From positions 2,232,001 through 2,296,000 of the forward strand of contig NZ_CP065534.1 in assembly GCF_015999465.1 (NCBI RefSeq): 64,000 nt of DNA, written 5' to 3'. The position numbers and the translations under genes were made by a program. Under the pieces are notes generated by a model. The model had not been told where the DNA came from and did not search any database. It saw nothing but the letters and a program-made list of their open reading frames with translations. Below, piece by piece: positions 1 to 10,886 of this stretch. This stretch comes from Lonsdalea populi (GTDB lineage Bacteria; Pseudomonadota; Gammaproteobacteria; Enterobacterales; Enterobacteriaceae). The stretch's first letter is position 1, and the number at the start of each line of letters is the position of its first letter.

Positions 1-351
1 GCCTTCGACTAACACCCACTCAGAGCGGGCCGTCAGCGCGAGCAAACCGGCGCTGAGCGCGTCAAATTCGATCGGTCGCCCTTCTTCCGCGCTGATGATA
101 TGAGGCGATGTCGGCTCGGCGAAAGCCAGCGGGTTGACCTCCTCATAAGTCAGCGCCAGCCGACTGTTGGCTTGCAGCCACAGCGCATCCCGATTACGCA
201 GCCCGTCCGGCGTCATCTCGCAGCCGGAGGCCACTGGTTTGTAACCCGCGGTGAGATACCCGGCGCGACCGGCCGCCTGTAACAGCGCGGCGCTGGCGAC
301 CGTTTTGCCCACGTCGGTGTCCGTGCCGGTCACGAACCAGCGCTTAGTCAT
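1..351 (-). CDS. bioD: Dethiobiotin synthetase, N-terminal half (cut by window edge)
   Basis: BioD uses ATP and CO2 to close the ureido ring of 7,8-diaminopelargonate, giving dethiobiotin. Only the first 117 codons lie in the window; the family is about 225 residues, so roughly half is visible. The start ([17 protein letters not shown]) carries the family P-loop GTDTDVGKT at about residues 9-17, followed by the conserved YKPVASG segment. The start codon overlaps the end of bioC (bioC's TAA is at 344-346), which implies translational coupling at the end of the bioBFCD operon. The product is cytoplasmic. Confidence 0.95.
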   Translation of the reverse strand, partial: MTKRWFVTGTDTDVGKTVASAALLQAAGRAGYLTAGYKPVASGCEMTPDGLRNRDALWLQANSRLALTYEEVNPLAFAEPTSPHIISAEEGRPIEFDALSAGLLALTARSEWVLVEG

Positions 352-1108
352 GTTCAATCACTCCCAGAATTCGTTGATAGGTTAGAGGGTAGCCCTGCGG
401 CGCATGCGGATAGTCCTCCGCCAGCGCCCGCAGCCGTTCCCGGGTGATCGCGCGGGAAGGTCGCCCCTCGTGCAACCAGGTCGCGCCCACGCCCTTTAGC
501 GAGCGCATGAGGCTCAGCACATCGGGGAAATAGCAGGTCAGCGGCGCGCTGACCAACCGATAGCGATAGGGCCGACAGGCCGCCTCGATCTCCGGCGCCG
601 TCAAGAAACGATTGACCCGACGCGAGCCATCCAGACGCCGCCATGCGTTTTCCAGCTCCGCCAGCGTGCCTTGAGCCAGTGTACAGAAGGCGACGGCGCC
701 GCCGGGACGCGTCACGCGGTATAGCTCGCCCAGTCCGCGAGACAGATCGTCGCACCACTGGATCGCCAGATTGCTGAAGCTCAGATCCACACTGGCCGTC
801 GGCAGCGGCAGATGTTCGATGTCGCCCAACACATAGTGGGTCGCCGACGCCCGCTGCCGCGCTGCCGCCAGCATCTGCGACGACAGATCCAGCGCGGTCA
901 CGCGTTTGCCCTGGGCCTGCCAGCGGCGGCTGAAATAACCCGTCCCACAGCCTGCGTCCAGCAATTCCCTCCCGGCATGATCACCCAGCAGCGACATCAG
1001 ACGCTCCCCGCTATCACGCTGCAGCTCGGCAAAACGATCGTAGTGCGTGGCGGCGCGGCCAAACGCTCGCGCAATCGCCCGCTTATGGGGGGACTCAGCC
1101 GGCGTCAT
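344..1108 (-). CDS. bioC: Malonyl-ACP O-methyltransferase BioC
   Basis: A SAM-dependent methyltransferase that caps malonyl-ACP as a methyl ester so that fatty-acid enzymes can build the pimeloyl chain of biotin. The 254-residue product has the class I SAM motif [14 protein letters not shown] near residues 49-62, then [10 protein letters not shown] and the [10 protein letters not shown] segment typical of BioC. The length is normal for the family. It overlaps the 3' end of bioF by 14 nt and the start of bioD by 8 nt, so the three genes are tightly coupled. Confidence 0.95.
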   Translation of the reverse strand: MTPAESPHKRAIARAFGRAATHYDRFAELQRDSGERLMSLLGDHAGRELLDAGCGTGYFSRRWQAQGKRVTALDLSSQMLAAARQRASATHYVLGDIEHLPLPTASVDLSFSNLAIQWCDDLSRGLGELYRVTRPGGAVAFCTLAQGTLAELENAWRRLDGSRRVNRFLTAPEIEAACRPYRYRLVSAPLTCYFPDVLSLMRSLKGVGATWLHEGRPSRAITRERLRALAEDYPHAPQGYPLTYQRILGVIEHD

Positions 1109-2243
1109 GCAACACCTCCAGCAGCCGGTCGATATCCTGCGGCGTATGACTCGCCGTCAAGGTGATACGCAGGCGAGAGGTGCCCGGCGGGACCGTCGGC
1201 GGCCGCATCGCGCCGACCCACAGCCCTTGCTCGCGCAGCGTCTGAGACAGCGCCAGCGTTTTATGATTGTCGCCGACGATCAGCGGTTGGATCGCGCTCC
1301 GGGACGTTTGCAACTGATAGGCCAGCCCGGCGGCGCCGCGACGAAAGCGGACGATGTTGTCCGTCAAACATTGCCGCAGGTCATCGCCTTGACGCACCAC
1401 GTCCAGCGCCGCGCCCAACGCGCAGGCCTGAGCGGGCGGCATCGAGGTGCTATAGATAAGGTGGCGGGCGAACTGCGTCAGATACTCCGCGATTTCGTGT
1501 CCACACAGCACCGCCGCGCCGCTGGCGCCGAACGCTTTACCGAAGGTGACGATCAGCAGCTCAGGCTGCATACCTTGATTCCAGCAGCTGCCGCGCCCCT
1601 GTTCGCCCAGCACGCCGATGCCATGCGCATCGTCGACCATTAGCCAGGCGCGGTGACGCCGGCTCGCCGCCAGCAGTTCAGGCAGCGGCGCCGCGTCTCC
1701 GTCCATGCTGAAGATCCCCTCCGTCACCGCCAGCGTCTGGCCGTCGCACGGCGAGCGCAACAGACGCTCTAGCCCCTCCGGCTGATTGTGCGGGAAACGG
1801 CGCAACGTCGCAGGCGACAACGCGGCGGCCTCCAGCAGCGACGCATGGCTGAGCTTGTCGGCCAGAATGCGATCTCCCGCTTCCGCCAGCGCGCCGATCA
1901 CGGCCTGATTGGCGGCATAGCCGGAGATGAACAGCAGCGCGCGATCGTAGCCGAGCCAGTCCGCCAGCTGCCGCTCCAGCGCTTCGTGTGCGACGCTGTA
2001 GCCGGTGACATGTCCCGAACCGCCGCTGCCCACGCCGAAACGCCCGGCGCCCTGCTGCCACGCGCGCACAATGGCGGGATGCTGGCTGATGCCAAGATAG
2101 TCGTTGCTGGAGAAGTTCAGATAGCCGCGACCGTTGCTCTCCAGCCAGCGCCCGCCGCCGCCTTCGTTCACCTGACGCTGACGGTAGGCGCCCTCCTCGC
2201 GGCGCTGCGTCAGCGCCCGTTCGATACGTTGCTGCCAGCCCAT
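1095..2243 (-). CDS. bioF: 8-amino-7-oxononanoate synthase BioF
   Basis: A PLP enzyme that condenses pimeloyl-ACP/CoA with alanine to give 8-amino-7-oxononanoate. At 382 residues it is the usual length. The visible family motifs are [39 protein letters not shown] and the PLP-lysine segment [12 protein letters not shown]. The ATG directly abuts the TAA of bioB, with no spacer, so its ribosome-binding site must lie inside the bioB coding sequence. Second gene of bioBFCD. Confidence 0.96.
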   Translation of the reverse strand: MGWQQRIERALTQRREEGAYRQRQVNEGGGGRWLESNGRGYLNFSSNDYLGISQHPAIVRAWQQGAGRFGVGSGGSGHVTGYSVAHEALERQLADWLGYDRALLFISGYAANQAVIGALAEAGDRILADKLSHASLLEAAALSPATLRRFPHNQPEGLERLLRSPCDGQTLAVTEGIFSMDGDAAPLPELLAASRRHRAWLMVDDAHGIGVLGEQGRGSCWNQGMQPELLIVTFGKAFGASGAAVLCGHEIAEYLTQFARHLIYSTSMPPAQACALGAALDVVRQGDDLRQCLTDNIVRFRRGAAGLAYQLQTSRSAIQPLIVGDNHKTLALSQTLREQGLWVGAMRPPTVPPGTSRLRITLTASHTPQDIDRLLEVLHDAG

Positions 2244-3281
2244 TTAGACCGCCGCGTTGTAGAACTGCTCGGTGTCGGCGTTCATCAGCCGCTCGGTCAG
2301 ATGCTGCTGCTGCTGGTTGTCGCCGTACTCGGTGCGGGTCTGCTGCGGATTCAGCCCCAGCTTGCGGAACAGCTGTAAATCTTTGTCTTCTTTCGGGTTC
2401 GGGGTCGTCAACAGCTTGCAGCCGTAGAAAATCGAGTTGGCTCCTGCCATAAAGCACATGGCCTGCGTCTGCTCACTCATCTGCTCGCGCCCGGCGGACA
2501 GACGGACGTGCGACGTCGGCATCATGATGCGGGCGATGGCGATGGTCCGCACGAAATCGAACGGATCGACGTCCTCGTTTTCGGCCAGCGGCGTGCCTTT
2601 GACCTTGACCAGCATGTTGATCGGCACGCTCTCCGGCGGCGTCGGCAGATTGGCCAGTTGGACCAGCAGACCGGCGCGGTCGCGCACCGTTTCGCCCAGA
2701 CCGATGATCCCGCCGGAACAGACTTTGATCCCCGCTTCGCGCACTTTGCCGAGCGTATCCAGACGTTCCTGATAAGTTCGGGTCGTGATGATGCTGCCGT
2801 AGAATTCCGGCGAGGTATCAAGGTTATGGTTGTAAAAATCCAGCCCCGCTTCCGCCAGTCGCTCCGCCTGATCGCCTTGTAACGTCCCCAACGTCATGCA
2901 GGTTTCCATGCCCAGCGCTTTCACGCCGCGCACCATCTCTTCCAGATAGGGCATGTCGCGCTCGTGCGGGTTTTTCCAGGCGGCGCCCATACAGAAACGG
3001 GTCGAGCCTGCGGCCTTGGCCTGACGGGCGGAGGTCATCACCTGCTCGACCTGCATCAGACGCTCGGTTTCGATGCCGGTATGATAACGGGAACTCTGGG
3101 GGCAATATTTGCAGTCTTCGGGGCAGGCGCCGGTCTTAATAGACAGCAGCGTGCTGACCTGAACCTGGCGCGGATCGAAATGCTGCCGATGAACGGTCTG
3201 CGCCTCATACATCAGCTCCAAAAAAGGCTGATTAAACAGGTCTTGCGCCTGTTCCAACGTCCATTGAACGCGTTCTGACAT
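2244..3281 (-). CDS. bioB: Biotin synthase BioB
   Basis: A radical-SAM iron-sulfur enzyme that inserts sulfur into dethiobiotin to make biotin. The 345-residue product has the radical-SAM cluster [10 protein letters not shown] (C-x3-C-x2-C) near residue 53, plus GIIGLGE and [12 protein letters not shown] prefer the ATG at 3281 to a GTG one codon upstream, because a GGAG lies 8-9 nt before the ATG. First gene of the leftward bio operon, transcribed from a promoter embedded in the BirA-type operator. Confidence 0.97.
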   Translation of the reverse strand: MSERVQWTLEQAQDLFNQPFLELMYEAQTVHRQHFDPRQVQVSTLLSIKTGACPEDCKYCPQSSRYHTGIETERLMQVEQVMTSARQAKAAGSTRFCMGAAWKNPHERDMPYLEEMVRGVKALGMETCMTLGTLQGDQAERLAEAGLDFYNHNLDTSPEFYGSIITTRTYQERLDTLGKVREAGIKVCSGGIIGLGETVRDRAGLLVQLANLPTPPESVPINMLVKVKGTPLAENEDVDPFDFVRTIAIARIMMPTSHVRLSAGREQMSEQTQAMCFMAGANSIFYGCKLLTTPNPKEDKDLQLFRKLGLNPQQTRTEYGDNQQQQHLTERLMNADTEQFYNAAV

Positions 3282-3312
3282 CACGACAACTCCGGGTGAA
3301 AAAGATGTCGTC

Positions 3313-3340
3313 AGTGTAATTTATGGGGATATACTGTCAA
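3313..3340 (-). promoter_or_regulatory. Predicted sigma-70 promoter of bioBFCD
   Basis: On the minus strand a perfect TTGACA (-35, plus-strand 3335-3340) is followed after 16 bp by TACACT (-10, 3313-3318), about 30 bp upstream of bioB. The -35 hexamer is the left half-site of the bio operator, so a repressor bound there would block polymerase. Confidence 0.65.
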
Positions 3341-3366
3341 CCAAATTGAATTAGATTTAGTTGACG
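3335..3366. promoter_or_regulatory. BirA-type biotin operator between bioA and bioB
   Basis: The near-perfect inverted repeat TGTCAAC (3335-3341) and GTTGACG (3360-3366) is separated by 18 bp, as in the enterobacterial bio operator bound by BirA with biotinoyl-AMP. It sits between the divergent bioA and bioB starts and ends only 4 bp before the bioA ATG. A TATACT at 3330-3335 could be the bioA -10 element. The assignment rests on layout and similarity to the E. coli site; birA is not in the window. Confidence 0.85.
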
Positions 3367-3370
3367 GATT

Positions 3371-4660
3371 ATGATCACTTTAGACGATCTTCAGTTTGAC
3401 CAACGCCATATCTGGCATCCGTATACGTCCATGACCCAGCCACTGCCCTGCTATCCGGTGAGCGCCGCGCACGGCGTGGAACTCCAGTTGGAGAATGGCT
3501 GCACGTTGGTGGACGGCATGTCCTCCTGGTGGGCCGCGATCCACGGCTATAACCATCCCCGCATCAATCAGGCCATCACTGAACAGTTGAGCCACATGTC
3601 CCACATTATGTTCGGCGGCATAATCCATGCGCCCGCCATCGACCTGTGTCGTCGGCTGTTGGCGATGACCCCTGACGCGCTGGAGTGCGTCTTTCTGGCG
3701 GATTCCGGGTCGGTGGCGGTTGAGGTCGCCATGAAGATGGCGTTGCAGTATTGGCAGGCGCAGGGGCAGTCGCGTCGCCAGTTTGTCACGCTGCGCCACG
3801 GCTATCACGGCGATACGCTGGGCGCGATGTCGGTGTGCGATCCGCAAAATTCGATGCACAGCCTCTATCGGGGTTACCTGCCGCCGCACCTGTTCGCCGA
3901 TGCCCCGCAGTGCCGTTTTGACGCCCCCTGGCGAGAAGAAGACGCCGATTCGCTGGCGGCGATCATCGAACGGCAGGCGAACAGCATCGCGGCGGTGATC
4001 CTGGAACCTATCGTGCAGGGCGCAGGCGGTATGCGGTTCTATCATCCCGATTATCTGCGTCGGGTGCGCCAGCTGTGCGACCGGTACGGCATCCCGCTGA
4101 TCGCCGACGAGATCGCCACCGGCTTCGGCCGCACCGGCAAGCTGTTCGCCTGCCAACATGCGGGCATCGCGCCGGACATTCTCTGCCTCGGTAAAGCGCT
4201 GACCGGTGGTTATATGACGCTGTCCGCCACGCTCGCCACCCGCCATATCGCCGACACCATCAGCGACGGCGAGGCGAGCTGTTTTATGCACGGCCCCACC
4301 TTTATGGGCAACCCGCTCGCCTGTGCGGCCGCCAACGCCAGCCTGGCGCTGCTGGAAGAAGGGCAGTGGCCGTCTCAGGTCGCGGCGATTGAGGCGCAGC
4401 TGCGCGCCGCGTTACTGCCGCTGGCCGCCTCTGTGCGCGTGGCTGACGTCCGCGTGCTGGGCGCCATCGGCGTGGTGGAGACCGTCGCGCCGGTGAATAT
4501 GGCGCGGCTGCAGCGCTTTTTTGTTAACAAAGGTGTCTGGATCCGGCCATTTGGCAAACTGATCTACCTCATGCCGCCGTATATTATTTCAGCAGAATCG
4601 TTGTCCCGACTGACGGAGGCGATCGCCGAAGCCTTATCGCAGGATGAATTGTTCGACTAA
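3371..4660 (+). CDS. bioA: Adenosylmethionine-8-amino-7-oxononanoate aminotransferase BioA
   Basis: A PLP aminotransferase that uses SAM as amino donor to make 7,8-diaminopelargonate, the step between BioF and BioD. The 429-residue protein has the class III signatures [26 protein letters not shown], the aspartate loop [14 protein letters not shown] and the PLP-lysine segment [16 protein letters not shown]. It is transcribed divergently from bioBFCD under the shared operator. Downstream, GGTGCT/AGCACC at 4709-4730 could form a weak hairpin but lacks a T tract. Confidence 0.97.
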   Translation: MITLDDLQFDQRHIWHPYTSMTQPLPCYPVSAAHGVELQLENGCTLVDGMSSWWAAIHGYNHPRINQAITEQLSHMSHIMFGGIIHAPAIDLCRRLLAMTPDALECVFLADSGSVAVEVAMKMALQYWQAQGQSRRQFVTLRHGYHGDTLGAMSVCDPQNSMHSLYRGYLPPHLFADAPQCRFDAPWREEDADSLAAIIERQANSIAAVILEPIVQGAGGMRFYHPDYLRRVRQLCDRYGIPLIADEIATGFGRTGKLFACQHAGIAPDILCLGKALTGGYMTLSATLATRHIADTISDGEASCFMHGPTFMGNPLACAAANASLALLEEGQWPSQVAAIEAQLRAALLPLAASVRVADVRVLGAIGVVETVAPVNMARLQRFFVNKGVWIRPFGKLIYLMPPYIISAESLSRLTEAIAEALSQDELFD

Positions 4661-4782
4661 ATCCGGTTCCCGTGGTGAAAACGCTGCGGTTTCCACAAGG
4701 GGGAAACGGTGCTGCGCAACCCGTAGCACCGGCTTTCGGTTAGCGCTATCATAAATTTCCTCAGTGAATCAGGAATCCTCCC

Positions 4783-5196
4783 ATGCGTAATACGATCACA
4801 CGCTGCTGGCAGTATTTACGCGCTTTCGTATTGATTTACCTGTGTCTTTACGCAGGCAATACGATATCCGCGTTACTGCCTATCACCATCCCCGGCAGCA
4901 TCATTGGCATGCTGATCCTTTTCGCCCTGCTCTCTTCGCAAATCCTTCCCGCCGACTGGGTCCGGCCCGGTTGTCATCTGCTGATCCGCTATATGGCTTT
5001 GCTGTTCGTCCCCATCGGCGTCGGCGTGATGAGCTATTTCGATCTGTTGCGCAGCCAGTTTGGTCCTATCGTCGTTTCCTGCCTGATCAGTACGCTGATT
5101 GTGATGGTGGTGGTCGGTTACTGCACTCAGATCATGCACAGGGAAAGGACACTGCCGGGAGCCCCGCAGGCAGCTAAGGAAAAAAAGCAATGCTGA
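4783..5196 (+). CDS. yohJ: LrgA/CidA-family inner-membrane protein YohJ
   Basis: A 137-residue hydrophobic protein with four predicted membrane spans and the LrgA-type segment [16 protein letters not shown]. CidA/LrgA proteins are holin-like and act with a CidB/LrgB partner, here yohK, which overlaps its 3' end by 7 nt. The order yohJ-yohK-cdd is the same as in E. coli. Its cellular role is not firmly established; murein-hydrolase export or central-metabolite transport has been proposed for the family. Confidence 0.92.
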   Translation: MRNTITRCWQYLRAFVLIYLCLYAGNTISALLPITIPGSIIGMLILFALLSSQILPADWVRPGCHLLIRYMALLFVPIGVGVMSYFDLLRSQFGPIVVSCLISTLIVMVVVGYCTQIMHRERTLPGAPQAAKEKKQC

Positions 5197-5885
5197 CCTA
5201 TTTATGGTGGTCCTTGCCGCTGACGCTGCTGGTGTTCTTCGGCGCGCGCCAAGTGGCGATAAAACTGAACATGCCGCTGCTGAATCCGCTGCTGGTGTCC
5301 ATGCTCATCATCATTCCCGTTCTGCTGCTGCTGCGCATTCCTTACGAACACTATTTCAAAGGCAGCGAGGTGCTGAACAACCTGTTGCAGCCCGCCGTGG
5401 TCGCGCTGGCGTTTCCGCTGTATGAACAGATTCATCAAATTCGCGCCCGGTGGAAATCCATTATTACGGTGTGCTTTGTCGGCAGCCTGACCGCTATCGT
5501 CAGCGGCACGCTGGTAGCGCTGTGGCTGGGCGCAACGCCGGAAATCGCCGCGTCGGTCCTGCCCAAATCCGTCACCACCCCTATCGCGATGGCGGTCGCC
5601 AGCTCAATAGGCGGCATCCCCGCGATTAGCGCCGTCTGCGTGATCTTCGTCGGCATCCTCGGCGCGGTGATGGGACACACGCTGCTCAACCGCCTGAAGA
5701 TTACGGTGAAGTCGGCGCGCGGACTGTCGATGGGCACCGCATCCCACGCGTTGGGCACCGCCCGCTGCGCGGAGGTCGACTTTCAGGAAGGCGCGTTCAG
5801 CTCCCTGGCCCTAGTCATCTGCGGCATCATGACGTCGCTGTTCGCGCCGTTCGTCTTCCCGCTGTTGCTGCTGATGGCGCACTAA
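5190..5885 (+). CDS. yohK: LrgB/CidB-family inner-membrane protein YohK
   Basis: A 231-residue polytopic membrane protein, partner of YohJ. The family-typical segments are [33 protein letters not shown] and [15 protein letters not shown] (here [14 protein letters not shown]). Related proteins in other organisms are implicated in export of cytoplasmic solutes. It is translationally coupled to yohJ by the 7-nt overlap. Confidence 0.92.
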   Translation: MLTYLWWSLPLTLLVFFGARQVAIKLNMPLLNPLLVSMLIIIPVLLLLRIPYEHYFKGSEVLNNLLQPAVVALAFPLYEQIHQIRARWKSIITVCFVGSLTAIVSGTLVALWLGATPEIAASVLPKSVTTPIAMAVASSIGGIPAISAVCVIFVGILGAVMGHTLLNRLKITVKSARGLSMGTASHALGTARCAEVDFQEGAFSSLALVICGIMTSLFAPFVFPLLLLMAH

Positions 5886-5981
5886 GGACAGAAGCGCTCT
5901 CCGCCTTATATGGATGAGCGCTCACGCGCGTCATATTTTGATCAAAAATGGCGCTCAACTTTTCGTTCCATTTCATGTCAT

Positions 5982-5997
5982 TGTGCTAAAGATCACA
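5982..5997. promoter_or_regulatory. Candidate CRP site upstream of cdd
   Basis: TGTGC-N6-TCACA matches the CRP consensus TGTGA-N6-TCACA at 9 of 10 core bases. It lies about 70 bp before the cdd start codon. In E. coli cdd is controlled by CRP and CytR, so the placement fits; a CytR site cannot be judged by eye. Confidence 0.6.
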
Positions 5998-6066
5998 TTT
6001 AAGCGGTTCGACTTCGGCTGTCCGCTATGCTTGAAAAAAGAACAATGAAATGAAAAGGGGACGTAA

Positions 6067-6954
6067 ATGCAATCACGGTTTCACGCCGCACTCAACCAGT
6101 TACCCGAGGCGATGCAGGCGGTGCTCACGCCGATGCTTAATCGGGGAGATTTCGCCGCGTGGCTCTCCGCCGCAGACGTTGGACGTCTTTGTCTCGCCGG
6201 TCAGGTCGACGAAACGCAGCTCGCGCTGGCGCTGCTCCCGCTGGCGGCGGCCTGCGCCCATGCGCCCATCTCGCATTTTCAGGTCGGTGCGGTCGCCCAG
6301 GGCGCCAGCGGCAATTTCTATTTCGGCGCCAACATGGAGTTCCCCGGCCTGCCCCTGCAACAAAGCGTGCATGCGGAGCAAAGCGCCATCACTCATGCCT
6401 GGCTGCGCCATGAGCGCGCGCTGCGCACGCTGACCGTCAACTATTCGCCCTGCGGGCACTGTCGTCAGTTCATCAACGAACTCAACTCGGCAACGACGAT
6501 CGCCATCAGCTTGCCCGAACGCACGCCTCAACCTCTCTCTCACTATCTGCCCGACGCCTTCGGCCCGCGCGATCTGAATGTCGCCGCGCTGCTGATGGAT
6601 CAGGTTCATCACGGGTTGAGATTATATAGCGAGGACACGTTGGTGCAGGCCGCGCTGGCGGCGGCCAACCGCAGCCATGCGCCGTACACTGAAGCCTACA
6701 GCGGCATCGCCCTGCAGACCTACTCAGGCGCGATCTACACCGGCTGTTATGCAGAAAACGCGGCCTTCAACCCCAGCCTGCCGCCGCTACAGGCGGCGCT
6801 GAACCTAATGAATCTGTCCGGGGAAAAAACCGGGGATTTACGTCATGCGGTGCTGGTCGAACGGAAACAGGCCGTCATCAGTCAATGGAGCGCAGCCCAG
6901 GCCATGTTGGGGGCCTTGGGAGATGTTGATTTACGGTACGTAGTTATTACGTGA
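6067..6954 (+). CDS. cdd: Cytidine deaminase
   Basis: Deaminates cytidine and deoxycytidine to (deoxy)uridine in pyrimidine salvage. At 295 residues it is the dimeric enterobacterial form, with a catalytic N-terminal and a pseudo-catalytic C-terminal domain. The active-site motif HAEQSAI carries the zinc ligand His and the proton-shuttling Glu, and PCGHCRQF supplies the two zinc cysteines. It follows yohJK as in E. coli but has its own upstream region with a CRP-like site, so it is probably transcribed independently. Confidence 0.97.
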   Translation: MQSRFHAALNQLPEAMQAVLTPMLNRGDFAAWLSAADVGRLCLAGQVDETQLALALLPLAAACAHAPISHFQVGAVAQGASGNFYFGANMEFPGLPLQQSVHAEQSAITHAWLRHERALRTLTVNYSPCGHCRQFINELNSATTIAISLPERTPQPLSHYLPDAFGPRDLNVAALLMDQVHHGLRLYSEDTLVQAALAAANRSHAPYTEAYSGIALQTYSGAIYTGCYAENAAFNPSLPPLQAALNLMNLSGEKTGDLRHAVLVERKQAVISQWSAAQAMLGALGDVDLRYVVIT

Positions 6955-7140
6955 TTGTTGTCCGAGGCTGAACAGGGTGTGACCTTGCTCACTTTTTAGT
7001 TGAATGCAAGTCATATGTAATTATTTTAATTAACATTGCCTGTACATATTCGGTGGGTTCTTTAAGATTTTAAAGACACTTCGTTTCATTGCTGCACCTG
7101 AACCCATTTCTGTTACCCCTAAAAAAAAGAGCTAAAAGTC

Positions 7141-8838
7141 ATGGAATTAGAATATGAAAGTAAACGCCCCCTCTATATCCCTTATGCTGGCCCCATCCTG
7201 CTCGAATTTCCGCTACTGAACAAAGGCAGCGCCTTTACCGAAGAAGAACGATCGCACTTTAACCTGACCGGCCTGCTGCCGGATGCAGTCGAAACTATTG
7301 AAGAGCAGGCCGAACGCGCCTGGCGTCAATACGAAGGCTTCAAAAACGATATCGAAAAGCACGTCTATCTGCGCAACATTCAGGATACCAACGAGACGCT
7401 GTTCTACCGGCTTTTGCAGGGCCATCTGAGCGAGATGATGCCGATTATCTACACGCCGACCGTGGGCGAGGCCTGCGAACATTTCTCTGATATCTATCGC
7501 CGCGCGCGCGGCCTGTTCATCTCCTACCCGAACCGTGAGCATATCGACGATATGCTTCAGAACGCCACCAAACAAAACGTTAAAGTCATCGTGGTGACCG
7601 ACGGCGAACGTATTCTGGGCTTGGGCGATCAGGGGATCGGCGGCATGGGCATCCCTATCGGCAAGCTGTCGCTGTACACCGCCTGCGGCGGCATCAGCCC
7701 GGCCTACACCCTGCCGGTGGTGCTGGATGCCGGCACCAACAACCAGCAATTGCTGAACGACCCGCTCTACATGGGCTGGCGCCACCCGCGCATTTCCGGC
7801 GATGAATACTACGCCTTTGTGGACGAATTTATTCAGGCGGTCAAACGCCGCTGGCCGAACGTACTGCTGCAGTTCGAAGACTTCGCACAGGGCAACGCCA
7901 TGCCGCTGCTGAACCGCTACCGGGACGAAATCTGTAGCTTCAACGACGACATTCAAGGCACCGCCGCCGTGGCGCTGGGCAGCCTGATTGCCGCCAGCCG
8001 CGCCGCCGGCAGCCAGCTGCGCGACCAGACCGTCGCTTTCCTCGGGGCCGGTTCCGCCGGGTGCGGCATCGCCGAACAGATTATCGCGCAGATGGTGGCC
8101 GAAGGGCTGGCCGATGAAGAAGCCCGCTCTCGCGTCTTCATGGTCGACCGTTTCGGCCTGCTGACCGACAAGCTGCCAAACCTGCTTAACTTCCAAAGCC
8201 CGCTGGTGCAGAAGAGCGAGAACATCGCGCATTGGGACGTCAGCAGCGACGCAATCTCTCTGCTGGAAGTGATGCAAAATGCCAAGCCGACCGTGCTGAT
8301 CGGCGTATCCGGCCAGCCGGGCCTGTTCACTGAAGAGATTATCCGTGAAATGAGCAGCAACTGCGCGCGTCCTATCATCATGCCGCTGTCCAACCCGACT
8401 TCACGCGTGGAAGCGCGTCCGGAAGATATCTTTAACTGGACCGACGGCACCGCGTTGGTCGCGACCGGCAGCCCGTTCGCGCCGGTCACGCATAAAGGCG
8501 AGATTTACCCGATCGCCCAGTGCAACAACTCCTATATTTTCCCGGGAATCGGTCTGGGCGTGCTGGCAAGCGGCGCGCGTCGCATCACCGACGGTATGCT
8601 GATGGCGGCCAGTCGCGCGCTGGCCGCCTGTTCACCGCTGGCGAACGACGGCAAAGGCGGCCTGCTGCCGGATATCGAAAAAATTCAGGACGTGTCTCAC
8701 CACATTGCGCTGGAGGTTGCCAAGATAGCGCAAGAAGACGGCGTTGCGGAGGTCACCACCGAAGAAGCACTGATCAAGGCGATCGAGCACAACTTCTGGC
8801 AGCCGCAGTACCGTACCTACAAACGTACCTCGTTCTAA
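7141..8838 (+). CDS. maeA: NAD-dependent malic enzyme
   Basis: Oxidatively decarboxylates malate to pyruvate, reducing NAD+. The 565-residue length and the motifs [13 protein letters not shown], the catalytic-lysine region around [19 protein letters not shown], the metal-binding FEDFAQGNA and [16 protein letters not shown], and the Rossmann motif [15 protein letters not shown] all match E. coli MaeA (SfcA). A hairpin with a T-rich tail follows at 8887-8926, so the gene is probably monocistronic. Confidence 0.96.
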   Translation: MELEYESKRPLYIPYAGPILLEFPLLNKGSAFTEEERSHFNLTGLLPDAVETIEEQAERAWRQYEGFKNDIEKHVYLRNIQDTNETLFYRLLQGHLSEMMPIIYTPTVGEACEHFSDIYRRARGLFISYPNREHIDDMLQNATKQNVKVIVVTDGERILGLGDQGIGGMGIPIGKLSLYTACGGISPAYTLPVVLDAGTNNQQLLNDPLYMGWRHPRISGDEYYAFVDEFIQAVKRRWPNVLLQFEDFAQGNAMPLLNRYRDEICSFNDDIQGTAAVALGSLIAASRAAGSQLRDQTVAFLGAGSAGCGIAEQIIAQMVAEGLADEEARSRVFMVDRFGLLTDKLPNLLNFQSPLVQKSENIAHWDVSSDAISLLEVMQNAKPTVLIGVSGQPGLFTEEIIREMSSNCARPIIMPLSNPTSRVEARPEDIFNWTDGTALVATGSPFAPVTHKGEIYPIAQCNNSYIFPGIGLGVLASGARRITDGMLMAASRALAACSPLANDGKGGLLPDIEKIQDVSHHIALEVAKIAQEDGVAEVTTEEALIKAIEHNFWQPQYRTYKRTSF

Positions 8839-8886
8839 TTAATCTCGCCTGTCCGCGTCGCATTCGACCCGCGCGGACGCATCCAT

Positions 8887-8926
8887 AAAGACGCCGCGTT
8901 ATATTCGACGCGGCGTCTTTGTTTTT
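8887..8926 (+). terminator. Rho-independent terminator after maeA
   Basis: A perfect 12-bp stem, AAAGACGCCGCG (8887-8898) against CGCGGCGTCTTT (8909-8920) with a 10-nt loop, is followed by GTTTTTC. It lies 48 bp after the maeA stop and 38 bp before the end of convergent gsiD. The A-rich left arm means it may also end gsi transcription. Confidence 0.85.
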
Positions 8927-8964
8927 CAAACGACGAGTCCGATTCAGACCGGTGAATAACATGG

Positions 8965-9882
8965 CTAAGACTTTAGCTTAGGATCCAGCGCGTCGCGCAA
9001 ACCGTCGCCCAACAAGTTGAAAGCCAGCACCGTCAGAAAGATCGCCAGGCTGGGGAATATCGCTACGTGCGGCGCCAGTACCATATCCGAACGCGCCTCG
9101 TTGAGCATCGCGCCCCACTCCGGCATCGGCGGCTGCGCGCCCAGCCCCAAAAACGACAGGCTCGCGGCGGTGATGATCGACATCCCGATGCGCATGGTGA
9201 AATACACCACAATGGACGACACGGTGCCGGGCAGAATATGGCGCAGTACGATAGTCCAATCGGACGCCCCGATGCTGCGCGCCGACTCGATAAACGTCTG
9301 ATGCTTTAACACCAGCGTGTTGCTGCGTACCAGGCGGGCAAAGGCCGGAATGCTGAAAATCGCGACCGCCACCACCACGTTCGCCATGCCGCTGCCCATG
9401 ATCGCCACGACGGCAATCGCCAGCAGGATCCCCGGAAAAGCGAACAGCACATCGCAGATACGCATGATGAGGCGGTCCCACATCCCTTCGTAGTAGCCCG
9501 CCAGCAACCCCAGCGCCGTACCGATCGCCATCCCGACCATTACGGAACACACGCCGGACACCAGCGAGATCCGCGCGCCGAGCAGAATCCGGCTGAAAAT
9601 ATCCCGGCCGAGCGAATCCACGCCCAGCCAGTGCAGCGCGGACGGCCCTTCGTTCAACCGGTCGTAGTCGAAGTCATTTTCCGCGTCGAAAGGCGCCAGA
9701 TACGGGGCAAACACCGCCACCAGCACCAGCAGCACGACAAAGATGCCCGCGACCAGCGCGACCCGCTGTTGGCAGAAGCGCCGCCAGAACTCCCGCAGCG
9801 GCGTCCGATATGTCCCTGCCGTTGCCGTCGGCATAGCCGCTATCGCGGCGTGACGTCGCCAGTTTTTCATCGTGTTCCTCAC
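8965..9882 (-). CDS. gsiD: Glutathione ABC transporter permease GsiD
   Basis: A DppC-type inner-membrane permease of 305 residues, close to E. coli GsiD (303). The N-terminus has the NWRR...AAMP...EFWRRF pattern of GsiD, followed by about six membrane spans. The EAA-loop region reads [21 protein letters not shown]. The start overlaps the end of gsiC by 4 nt (ATGA). Last gene of gsiABCD; with GsiC it would form the channel for glutathione or short peptides. Confidence 0.9.
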   Translation of the reverse strand: MRNTMKNWRRHAAIAAMPTATAGTYRTPLREFWRRFCQQRVALVAGIFVVLLVLVAVFAPYLAPFDAENDFDYDRLNEGPSALHWLGVDSLGRDIFSRILLGARISLVSGVCSVMVGMAIGTALGLLAGYYEGMWDRLIMRICDVLFAFPGILLAIAVVAIMGSGMANVVVAVAIFSIPAFARLVRSNTLVLKHQTFIESARSIGASDWTIVLRHILPGTVSSIVVYFTMRIGMSIITAASLSFLGLGAQPPMPEWGAMLNEARSDMVLAPHVAIFPSLAIFLTVLAFNLLGDGLRDALDPKLKS

Positions 9883-10799
9883 TGATAACGAATAGACGGA
9901 TTGATGGCCGCATACAACATATCCACCAATAGATTGATAAGAATAAACTCCAGCGAAAACAGCAGTACTTCCGCCTGAATCACGGGATAATCGCGCATTT
10001 CCACGGCGTCCACCAGCAATCGCCCCAGCCCCGGCCAGTTGAACACCTTCTCAACCACGATGGAGCCGCCCAACAGGAAGCCGAACTGTAGCCCCATCAT
10101 CGTCACAACCGGAATCAGCGCATTGCGCATCCCGTGCTTGACGATGACCATCGACTCCCTCACCCCTTTGGCGCGGGCGGTACGCATATAGTCTTCCTGC
10201 ATCACCTCGACGAAAGACGCGCGGCTAAAGCGGGCCATCACTGCCGCCACCGCCGCGCCCAGCGTGATGGACGGCAGAATATAGTGCCGCCAGCTGTCAG
10301 CCCCGACGGTCGGCAGCCAGCCCAACTGCACCGAGAATATCTGCATCAACAGCATGCCCAGCGCGAAGGCCGGGAAAGAGAGTCCCGACACCGCCAGCGT
10401 CATCCCGACCCGGTCCGGCCAGCGATTGCGCCACACGGCGGAGACGATCCCCATGCTCATGCCAAACAGCGTGGCCCAGACCATGCTGCATACCGTCAGC
10501 CAAAATGTCGGCATGAAGCGAGTGGCGATCTCTTCCGTCACCGGCCGTTTGGATACCATCGAGTGGCCAAAGTCCCCCTGCAGCACATTAGCCAGAAAAT
10601 GCAAAAACTGCTGCGGCAGCGGTCGATCCAGCCCCAGCTCCTGGCGCACCATCTGCACCACTTCGGCATCCGCATCCTGTCCGGCCACCAGACGAGCGGG
10701 ATCGCCCGGCAGCAGGTGAACAAACAGAAACACCAGCACCATGACGATGAATAAGGTGGGGATGAGTCCCAGTAAACGTTTGAGAAAATAATTCAGCAT
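9879..10799 (-). CDS. gsiC: Glutathione ABC transporter permease GsiC
   Basis: A DppB-type permease of 306 residues, the same length as E. coli GsiC. It has an N-terminal first span ([21 protein letters not shown]), the [10 protein letters not shown] segment, and the cytoplasmic EAA loop [19 protein letters not shown]. It is separated from gsiB by 87 bp that contain a strong stem-loop, and it overlaps gsiD by 4 nt. Confidence 0.92.
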   Translation of the reverse strand: MLNYFLKRLLGLIPTLFIVMVLVFLFVHLLPGDPARLVAGQDADAEVVQMVRQELGLDRPLPQQFLHFLANVLQGDFGHSMVSKRPVTEEIATRFMPTFWLTVCSMVWATLFGMSMGIVSAVWRNRWPDRVGMTLAVSGLSFPAFALGMLLMQIFSVQLGWLPTVGADSWRHYILPSITLGAAVAAVMARFSRASFVEVMQEDYMRTARAKGVRESMVIVKHGMRNALIPVVTMMGLQFGFLLGGSIVVEKVFNWPGLGRLLVDAVEMRDYPVIQAEVLLFSLEFILINLLVDMLYAAINPSIRYQ

Positions 10800-10854
10800 T
10801 GACGCCTTTCCACATACGCTATTTCGCCGCCCGGCCGATACGCCGGTCGGAAAA

Positions 10855-10877
10855 GCCGCCGGTCTGAAGCCGGCGGC
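10855..10877 (-). other. Intercistronic stem-loop between gsiB and gsiC
   Basis: GCCGCCGG (10855-10862) and CCGGCGGC (10870-10877) form a perfect 8-bp GC stem with a 7-nt loop, 10 bp after the gsiB stop and without a T tract. Its placement after the binding-protein gene suggests an mRNA-stabilising hairpin that keeps gsiB more abundant than the permeases, as known in other ABC operons. This function is inferred. Confidence 0.55.
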
Positions 10878-10886
10878 GCAGGTTGA